From Akkermansiaceae bacterium (GTDB lineage: Bacteria > Verrucomicrobiota > Verrucomicrobiia > Verrucomicrobiales > Akkermansiaceae): a DNA stretch of 5,063 nucleotides. The notes beneath the pieces are model-generated. The model ran no database searches and was not told the DNA's origin. It was given only the letters and a program-made list of their open reading frames with translations. The position numbers and the translations under genes are program-made. The DNA lies in NCBI GenBank assembly GCA_018676385.1, contig JABHEX010000162.1:1-5063 (forward strand), in the 5' to 3' direction. How positions within the stretch are numbered: the stretch's first letter is position 1; every line of letters starts with the position of its first letter. Positions 1 through 5,063 of this stretch are shown here, piece after piece.

Positions 1-1
1 A

Positions 2-1033
2 GCTGGTAGAACCATCGGCCAAGGTCACCCTTGCTATATCATTGCGGAACTATCCGCAAATCACGGCCACAAGCTTGAAAACGCTCTAGCATTAATCCGA
101 ATAGCGAAAGAATCAGGCGCGGATGCTATCAAGCTCCAGACTTACCGCGCAGATACATTAACCATCGATTGCGATGCCGAACCGTTCATGATTGGGCACG
201 GCACGGCTTGGGAAGGACGTCGCCTATACGATCTCTATCAGGAGGCATACCTTCCCTGGGAATGGCATGAAGCACTGTTCGATGAAGCCAAATCCCTCGG
301 CATTCATTGCTTTTCTTCACCGTTTGATAACAGCGCCGTTGATTTACTCGAAAAACTCGGCACGCCAGCCTATAAAATCGCATCATTTGAGCTGGTCGAC
401 CATGGTCTGATCGCACGCTGTGCTTCGACAGGCAAACCGATGATCATGTCAACAGGCATGGCGAGTGAGGAAGAAATAGCCGAAGCCGTACAAGTGGCGA
501 GAGCAAACGGCTGTGAGCAACTGGCTTTGCTGAAGTGTCTTAGTGCTTATCCAGCACCAGTAGAGGAGATGAATTTATCCACCATCAATGACTTGAGTTT
601 GCGTCATGCTTGTCCTGCCGGTCTGTCTGACCATACCTTAGGAACCACCATCCCTGTTGCTGCCGCAATGCTGGGCGCCACAATTATCGAAAAACATTTC
701 ACGCTCAAACGTAGCGACGGCGGCCCGGATTCGCACTTTTCCCTCGAACCTGACGAGTTCGCATCAATGGTTCATTCGGTTCGTGACGCACAAGCATCTA
801 TCGGCACGCCATCATACGAAATCACGCCATCACAGGAAGCTTCACGCCAGTTCCGCCGATCTCTTTTCGCAGTGAAAGACATCGCTGAGGGAGACAAATT
901 CACGTCGAAGAACGTTCGCTCGATTCGACCAGGCCATGGTCTTGCACCGAAACATCTTAGTGCTGTCTTGGGTAAGTCTGCTGTCACCGCGATTCCTTAT
1001 GGCACACCTCTGTCATGGGATCTCATCGGTTGA
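2..1033 (+). CDS. pseI: Pseudaminic acid synthase (5' end cut by the window)
   Basis: This enzyme condenses phosphoenolpyruvate with 2,4-diacetamido-2,4,6-trideoxy-L-altrose to give pseudaminic acid, a sialic-acid-like sugar of flagella, capsules and LPS; it is cytoplasmic. The frame is open from base 2, and 343 residues are visible. The first ones, AGRTIGQGHPCYIIAELSAN, match the usual beginning of PseI, so probably fewer than ten residues are missing. The ATG at 188 lies inside the conserved barrel and is not the start. Visible NeuB-family landmarks are AELSANH (residues 15-21), KLQTY (44-48), SSPFD (about 105-109), KIASFE (125-130), SDHT with H211 and EKHF with H232. The last two are the expected metal-binding histidines, 21 residues apart as in meningococcal NeuB. 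A C-terminal SAF (antifreeze-like) domain runs from about residue 285 (RRSLFAVKDI) to SWDLIG. The LYDLYQEAY and PWEWH stretch is typical of PseI rather than NeuB or LegI, but the substrate is inferred from similarity. Confidence 0.93.
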   Translation, partial: AGRTIGQGHPCYIIAELSANHGHKLENALALIRIAKESGADAIKLQTYRADTLTIDCDAEPFMIGHGTAWEGRRLYDLYQEAYLPWEWHEALFDEAKSLGIHCFSSPFDNSAVDLLEKLGTPAYKIASFELVDHGLIARCASTGKPMIMSTGMASEEEIAEAVQVARANGCEQLALLKCLSAYPAPVEEMNLSTINDLSLRHACPAGLSDHTLGTTIPVAAAMLGATIIEKHFTLKRSDGGPDSHFSLEPDEFASMVHSVRDAQASIGTPSYEITPSQEASRQFRRSLFAVKDIAEGDKFTSKNVRSIRPGHGLAPKHLSAVLGKSAVTAIPYGTPLSWDLIG

Positions 1034-1057
1034 ATCGAAAATCACCCTCCTAAATCC

Positions 1058-1744
1058 ATGCCAACCCATACTCCAGAGATCATCTCAGAGACCACCTATC
1101 AAGAAATTGCTACATCAGGGAAACTCGGCCCGACGAAACATGGATATCCGGCAGTCATCTTCCACGCGAATGACACCGTTACCAAGTTATGGGCAAAAAA
1201 AACCGGTTGGTTCTCATCTTCTCGCTGGCGACCATATTCGATGCGTTTTATTAAAAATGCTGAACTGCTTAAACAAGAAGGCATTCACACACCTGAAATC
1301 ATCTCACACATGAGAATAGTCAGAAGCCATGTGTACCTGGTTCAATACCATTCACTACCCGGCAAGAGTATCCGTGAGCTACTTGAGCATCATCCGGAAC
1401 AAGTCGATATACCGTCCTTGGCTCAATACATTTATGATCTACACGAAAAAGGCATTATCTTTCGCGCCATTCATTTTGGAAATGTCATACAAATATCTAC
1501 CGGCAAATACGGACTAATCGATTTCACGGATGTTAGTTTCCTTAAACATCCAGTGCCACTAACTCGACGTGCAGCAAACATTGCTACCCCACTAAGATAT
1601 CGCGAGGATGTAAAACGTATAAAAGAATCAAAACTTTCAGATTTCCTCGAAGCCTATTTAGAAATCCTTCGGAGGAAGATCGGTGACTTTGACGAGAACG
1701 TATTCACGAAGACCATTGAAGATCGCATTCGCAGGAGGTTCTGA
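1058..1744 (+). CDS. Small kinase-fold protein, LPS core kinase / 'toluene tolerance' family
   Basis: This 228-aa protein resembles small proteins annotated as toluene tolerance or LPS-kinase-like, which belong to the protein-kinase-like fold and are often found beside LPS core genes. Visible features are a beta-3-like lysine in VTKLW (K43), a family-typical WRPYSMRFIKNAELL stretch (57-71) with E69 as the likely helix-C glutamate, a hinge near VQYHSLPGKS (95-104), a catalytic-loop equivalent LHEKGIIFRAIHFGN (128-142), and a metal-binding-loop equivalent LIDFTD (153-158). N142 and D155 are kept, but the position of the usual HxD aspartate holds A137. Kinase activity is therefore doubtful, and the protein could be a pseudokinase or use altered chemistry. 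No signal peptide or membrane segment is seen, so it is probably cytoplasmic. It starts 24 nt after pseI in the same reading frame, and no Shine-Dalgarno precedes the ATG. The family call is from remembered motifs; the substrate is unknown. Confidence 0.8.
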   Translation: MPTHTPEIISETTYQEIATSGKLGPTKHGYPAVIFHANDTVTKLWAKKTGWFSSSRWRPYSMRFIKNAELLKQEGIHTPEIISHMRIVRSHVYLVQYHSLPGKSIRELLEHHPEQVDIPSLAQYIYDLHEKGIIFRAIHFGNVIQISTGKYGLIDFTDVSFLKHPVPLTRRAANIATPLRYREDVKRIKESKLSDFLEAYLEILRRKIGDFDENVFTKTIEDRIRRRF

Positions 1745-1762
1745 GCTAACAAACCTAACATC

Positions 1763-2713
1763 ATGGCTCACATCAACATCATTGCACGAACAAACGGCGT
1801 AGGCTTGGACCGTGACGTCGACCTTGTGCACAGATGCCTGACAAATGCAGGGCACGACGTGACGGTCTCCCACTGCCGGGGCATCTCACCACTTCGAGCA
1901 TTATTCCCAGGTAAACCCAAATTTGATGCCAACATTTTTCTTGAACGCATTTTTCCCCGCTGGATAGGCTCGGCAAAAAAGAATTTCATCATCCCGAACC
2001 AAGAGCGATTTCCCGAACGGCACATCGATCGGCTGAAAAAGATCGATAACATCCTGTGCAAAAGCCGCCACGCAGAGGAGATTTTCTCCAAATACGGTGA
2101 CACAAAATACATCGGGTTCACTTCGGAAGACATGCTCGATGAATCTGTACAAAAAGACTATCAGTCGTTCTTTCACCTCGCGGGGAGAAGCACACTCAAG
2201 GGCACCGAGACGATTCTCAATCTCTGGAAAAAACACCCGGAGTGGCCACTACTAACGATCATTCAATGCAAAGAAAACGCTCCAGTATCCGTGCCCGATA
2301 ATATACGTCTAATATCAGATTATATCCCACATGAGGAAATGAAACATCAGTTGAATACTCATGGCATTCACCTCTGCACCTCGCTATCCGAAGGATGGGG
2401 GCACTATATAGTCGAAGCGATGAGTTGCAGGGCTGTCGTAGTAACTACCGACGCCCCACCCATGAATGAACTGGTCACGCCGGCAACGGGAATCCCTGTC
2501 CCCTATGAAAAAAGCGAGCCACGACACATGGGGACTAATTTCCATATTGATGCCACCAAACTTGAGCAAAACATCACTCGACTTCTCCAGATGCCTGCTG
2601 ATGATAAAGAACTCTATGGTGACCGAGCTCGCCGATGGTTCGAGAAAAATGACGACACGTTTAAACAACAACTTCCTATCGCTTTAGCACAAATATTAGG
2701 CTATCCGGCATGA
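1763..2713 (+). CDS. GT4-family glycosyltransferase
   Basis: A retaining GT-B glycosyltransferase that would move a sugar from a nucleotide donor to a growing lipid-linked glycan or LPS acceptor on the cytoplasmic face. The N-terminal half opens with INIIARTNGVGLDRDVDLV (residues 4-22), then has IPNQERF (77-83) and CKSRHAEEIF (99-108). The C-terminal donor-binding half has the strand and loop AGRSTLKGTETIL (140-152) and the classic E-x7-E motif in SEGWGHYIVEAM, with E210 and E218, followed by TTDAPPMNEL (228-237). At 316 aa it is shorter than many GT4 enzymes, mainly in the acceptor-binding half. No transmembrane segment is seen. The ATG is the only reasonable start, because an in-frame stop lies at 1742-1744. 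It follows the kinase-like gene by 18 nt and precedes the acyltransferase by 4 nt, consistent with one operon. Donor and acceptor cannot be read from the sequence. Confidence 0.9.
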   Translation: MAHINIIARTNGVGLDRDVDLVHRCLTNAGHDVTVSHCRGISPLRALFPGKPKFDANIFLERIFPRWIGSAKKNFIIPNQERFPERHIDRLKKIDNILCKSRHAEEIFSKYGDTKYIGFTSEDMLDESVQKDYQSFFHLAGRSTLKGTETILNLWKKHPEWPLLTIIQCKENAPVSVPDNIRLISDYIPHEEMKHQLNTHGIHLCTSLSEGWGHYIVEAMSCRAVVVTTDAPPMNELVTPATGIPVPYEKSEPRHMGTNFHIDATKLEQNITRLLQMPADDKELYGDRARRWFEKNDDTFKQQLPIALAQILGYPA

Positions 2714-2717
2714 CGAC

Positions 2718-4721
2718 ATGAGTGATTCATACTCCAATCCGAAGTTCCGCTATCGTCTGGACATTGATGGCCTGCGCGCATTGGCGGTCTTGCCTGTGCT
2801 GCTCTTTCATCTAGATCTTGGATGCCCGGGAGGATACGTTGGAGTAGATGTATTTTTTGTGATTTCAGGATTTCTCATTACATCCATTATCCTCAAAGAA
2901 GCCGAGGATGGCTCATTCAGCATGTTAAAATTCTGGGAACGTCGAATCCGACGGATTGTTCCTGCTCTCGCAGTTGTCGTTCTGTTTACAATCGCTGTTG
3001 CCGCATGCGTCCTTTACCCTCCACAATTTAGGCCGTTTGGGAAAGAGCTCGTTGCCCAGTCCACGATGGTTTCCAATTTCTATTTTTGGCTCCAAGATGG
3101 CTATTTCGCCCCCCTCTCAGAACACCAACCGCTCCTACATACTTGGTCACTTGCCGTCGAAGAGCAGTTCTATTTCATTTTCCCACTACTGCTGATCTTT
3201 CTGCTGAAAACAAAAAAGTCTTTTTCTGTTATTCTCATTATTGCAGTAGGATCTTTGTTGTGGAGCATCCACGGGGTAAATGCCTATCCCGCCGCCACCT
3301 TCTATCTTTTACCAGCTCGCGCATGGGAACTTCTATTAGGATCAATCCTAGCCATGTCTATTACTCGGGTTACATTGCCCCGTGGCTTACGTGAAATTTC
3401 CGGCATCCTAGGACTTTTACTGATCCTATTCCCTGTGTTTTTTTATACCTCCAACACACCGTTCCCCGGCCTGGCTGCACTGCCACCCTGCCTAGGTGCC
3501 TTTCTTATTATCGCATCCAATGTTCAAGGCGAGAATGATCAATCCAGCCCGCTGACAAGCCGATTGCTCTCACTCCCCCCCATCGTCTGGGTGGGAAAAA
3601 TTTCCTACTCACTTTACCTGTGGCACTGGCCATTGATCGTTTTTTTGAAGTATGCCTCTATCGACGAGCCTTCTCTCCAGTTACGCCTAGGCGTCATGTT
3701 CTTAAGCATCATTCTTGCATGGCTTTCATGGCGATTTGTCGAGGCTCCTTTCCGCAAAAAAACTACACAAGTTTCCCACAAGCGCGCCTTCAAATCTTTC
3801 GGTTACATTACTGCGCTGTTCATCATTTTAGGAGTCTTGATCTATAAAATGGACGGGATTCCATCACGCTTCTCTGCTGCCACTCTGGCGTATGCTGTGA
3901 CGGACAGTCAAAAAAAAGACCATGAAGACACATTACCCGAGATCATTAAAAACAAACGACTCACACTGCTTTTACGTGATCGCGACGACCTCACGCCCCT
4001 TCCTGTTCTCGTTTGGGGTGACAGCCATGCTCGGTCGACCATCCCCCTATTTCAAAGCCTCTGTGAGGAACATCAAGCCAACATATACATCGCTCACCAA
4101 TCCGGAACGCCCCCCATACTCGGAGTAATCCATCCACCTAACATTCCTGACCTTAAACTCAACCAGTCAATTGTTGAGCTCATTAAAAAGCAACGAATCC
4201 AGCACGTTGTTCTCATCGCACGTTGGGAACATCACCCAGAGAAAGACAATACGCCGGGGCTGCGTGATCCGTCCTCTCCAAATAAATCTGGCATCGAAGT
4301 TTTCGATCACGGCCTCAAACTTACTGTAAAAACACTGCATGCCGCCGGCGTCAAAGTCTGGATCATGAAACAAGTCCCCTCGCAAAAAGTCTACCCACCA
4401 CGTTTTCTTGCGAATGCGTATCGATATGGGTATAGCGAAAATGATTACCTCCCTAAGATAGGTTTGACTGTTAGTGAACATCTGAAATGTCAGGAGCTCA
4501 CGCATCGAACCATCGACGCTCTACCCGCCCTAGGGGCACGAATCCTCGACCCCTTAACGCTTTTAACCAATGACAATGGTTACTGCATCATGGAGGCCGA
4601 CGGACATTCAATTTACTACGATGACAACCACTTATCCAAACACGGGGCTCTGTGGTTAAAACCTCTCTTCGCTCCACTATTCGAACAGTTCGCGCCACCC
4701 AATGTTGACAAAACCCAGTAG
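2718..4721 (+). CDS. OafA-type O-acyltransferase: AT3 membrane domain plus SGNH domain
   Basis: A 667-aa inner-membrane enzyme of the acyltransferase-3 family, which carries acyl groups (usually acetyl) to the periplasm and esterifies surface glycans such as O-antigen. The AT3 part (about 12-345) begins with YRLDIDGLRALAVL and has the R-x10-H pair R20 and H31, then GYVGVDVFFVISGFLI (39-54), RRIRRIVPA (75-83), TWSLAVEEQFY (142-152) and SLYLWHWPLIVF (298-309). By eye there are about ten hydrophobic segments up to residue 340. An eleventh at about 360-377 would place the C terminus in the periplasm, as in OafA. After a linker (about 380-428) comes an SGNH domain with WGDSHARS (433-440, S436 the presumed nucleophile) and DDNH (D635 and H638, the DxxH of the triad). 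Length and order fit AT3-SGNH fusions. The acyl group and target sugar are unknown; O-acetylation of the glycan made by this locus is inferred. The start is 4 nt after the glycosyltransferase stop, without a Shine-Dalgarno. Confidence 0.93.
   Translation: MSDSYSNPKFRYRLDIDGLRALAVLPVLLFHLDLGCPGGYVGVDVFFVISGFLITSIILKEAEDGSFSMLKFWERRIRRIVPALAVVVLFTIAVAACVLYPPQFRPFGKELVAQSTMVSNFYFWLQDGYFAPLSEHQPLLHTWSLAVEEQFYFIFPLLLIFLLKTKKSFSVILIIAVGSLLWSIHGVNAYPAATFYLLPARAWELLLGSILAMSITRVTLPRGLREISGILGLLLILFPVFFYTSNTPFPGLAALPPCLGAFLIIASNVQGENDQSSPLTSRLLSLPPIVWVGKISYSLYLWHWPLIVFLKYASIDEPSLQLRLGVMFLSIILAWLSWRFVEAPFRKKTTQVSHKRAFKSFGYITALFIILGVLIYKMDGIPSRFSAATLAYAVTDSQKKDHEDTLPEIIKNKRLTLLLRDRDDLTPLPVLVWGDSHARSTIPLFQSLCEEHQANIYIAHQSGTPPILGVIHPPNIPDLKLNQSIVELIKKQRIQHVVLIARWEHHPEKDNTPGLRDPSSPNKSGIEVFDHGLKLTVKTLHAAGVKVWIMKQVPSQKVYPPRFLANAYRYGYSENDYLPKIGLTVSEHLKCQELTHRTIDALPALGARILDPLTLLTNDNGYCIMEADGHSIYYDDNHLSKHGALWLKPLFAPLFEQFAPPNVDKTQ
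3910..3917 (+). repeat. A8 homopolymer at the AT3/SGNH linker
   Basis: A run of eight A bases lies in codons 398-400 (Gln-Lys-Lys) of the acyltransferase, just after the last membrane segment and before the SGNH domain. One extra A would give Arg-Pro and then a TGA stop, leaving a 402-aa protein with only the membrane domain. The run is directly visible; any slippage role is a hypothesis. Confidence 0.5.
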
Positions 4722-5063
4722 TTCCGCTGTGCCCGAACGACTTACAAATCTAATTGAAACTGAACTGATCCTCGGGAACTCAAACCCGCGGTTCTCAGGT
4801 GTCACTTCCACGATGCTTCAAGTTCTTCGCTATCAAGGCGAAATGATGAAGGTAGCTGTGATGGGCAAACACCATCTCCCTGAGGATGTCCAACGTGTCA
4901 CTTTTATGGATGTAGTTAGACATCTGCGCAAACCCCACCCGAATGGTCAGCCACGCGTATTTCATGCGCGACGTAACAATGAAGTACTGCAAGCACTCGT
5001 GCTGAAAAAAATCTTTCGAGTGAAAATCAAGATAGCATTCACCTCCACAGCGCAGCGACAGCA
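4702..5063 (+). CDS. LpcC-like LPS core glycosyltransferase (3' end cut by the window)
   Basis: The frame is open to the window end and gives 120 residues of a GT4-type glycosyltransferase. Recognisable stretches are NPRFSGVTSTMLQ (28-40), VAVMGKHHLPEDV (51-63), RVFHARRNNEVLQ (85-97) and KIAFTSTAQR (110-119). They closely resemble the N-terminal half of LpcC-type LPS core mannosyltransferases, whose counterparts read like RLSGVTST, VWHARRN and FTSAAQR. Known members add mannose to the inner core, near Kdo; whether this one does cannot be told without the donor-binding half. The start is uncertain. ATG at 4702 overlaps the acyltransferase by 20 nt, and GTG at 4729 (codon 10) would remove the overlap; neither has a clear ribosome binding site. 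No transmembrane segment is seen in this part. The gene is the last in the same-strand series and is probably co-transcribed. No gene symbol is given because orthology is not shown. Confidence 0.82.
   Translation, partial: MLTKPSSSAVPERLTNLIETELILGNSNPRFSGVTSTMLQVLRYQGEMMKVAVMGKHHLPEDVQRVTFMDVVRHLRKPHPNGQPRVFHARRNNEVLQALVLKKIFRVKIKIAFTSTAQRQ

Noticed and set aside
188..190. ATG as the start of the pseudaminic acid synthase gene
   Set aside because: The frame is open back to base 2 and encodes conserved family motifs (AELSANH, KLQTY), so this ATG is internal and the true start is outside the window.
1034..1057. Promoter or terminator between pseI and the kinase-like gene
   Set aside because: The 24-nt gap is too short for a full promoter and contains no hairpin or T-run.
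1733..1738. AGGAGG as a Shine-Dalgarno for the GT4 gene
   Set aside because: It ends 24 nt before the ATG at 1763, too far for normal use, and it encodes Arg-Arg in the C-terminal tail of the kinase-like protein.
1768..2671. Several antisense ORFs across the GT4 gene
   Set aside because: They are shadows of a gene with clear GT4 motifs; their translations show no recognisable domain and they have no promoter or ribosome binding site.
2710..2713. ATGA start/stop overlap between the GT4 and acyltransferase genes
   Set aside because: The ATG at 2710 reads only three codons (ATG ACG ACA) before TGA; the acyltransferase frame starts at 2718.
3922..4128. Small + strand ORF of 68 codons inside the acyltransferase gene
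   Set aside because: It overlaps the well-supported SGNH domain in another frame, has no family resemblance and has no start signals.
4167..4505. 112-codon antisense ORF in the SGNH region
   Set aside because: It lies opposite well-supported coding sequence and its translation shows no recognisable domain.
4770..4799. Imperfect inverted repeat considered as a terminator or attenuator
   Set aside because: The stem has mismatches and several G-T pairs, no T-run follows, and it lies inside the coding sequence of the LpcC-like gene.

Overview
The window is a stretch of a Gram-negative surface-glycan (lipopolysaccharide or O-antigen type) biosynthesis locus. Five genes, all on the + strand, fill almost the whole sequence, and both end genes are cut by the window edges. 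The Gram-negative assignment rests on gene content: a pseudaminic acid synthase, a small LPS-core-kinase-like protein, an OafA-type O-acyltransferase with a periplasmic domain, and an LpcC-type core mannosyltransferase relative. Base composition looks balanced by eye. None of the four visible starts has a convincing Shine-Dalgarno sequence. I cannot fix the phylum: a gammaproteobacterium or a member of the Verrucomicrobia/Planctomycetes group would both fit.

Layout: (1) 2-1033, pseudaminic acid synthase (PseI), missing only a few N-terminal residues. (2) 1058-1744, a 228-aa protein-kinase-fold protein of the type often labelled 'toluene tolerance' or LPS kinase-like, with the usual catalytic Asp replaced. 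(3) 1763-2713, a compact GT4 glycosyltransferase. (4) 2718-4721, a 667-aa acyltransferase-3 membrane protein fused to a C-terminal SGNH domain. (5) 4702 to the window end, the N-terminal 120 residues of an LpcC-like glycosyltransferase. The spacings are 24, 18 and 4 nt, then a 20-nt overlap. There is no visible terminator or promoter between genes, so this looks like one transcription unit. No stretch over 300 nt lacks a gene, and I saw no RNA gene, mobile element or CRISPR array.

How they may work together (inference): PseI makes the nine-carbon sugar pseudaminic acid in the cytoplasm. The GT4 enzyme and the LpcC-like enzyme add sugars on the cytoplasmic face. The kinase-like protein may act on the LPS core or regulate that step. 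The AT3-SGNH protein carries acyl groups, probably acetyl, across the inner membrane and places them on the finished glycan in the periplasm. The likely product is an O-acylated surface polysaccharide or LPS, possibly containing pseudaminic acid. Nothing here is clearly a new system. The points most worth a second look are the altered kinase catalytic loop and an A8 tract exactly at the junction between the membrane and SGNH parts of the acyltransferase.
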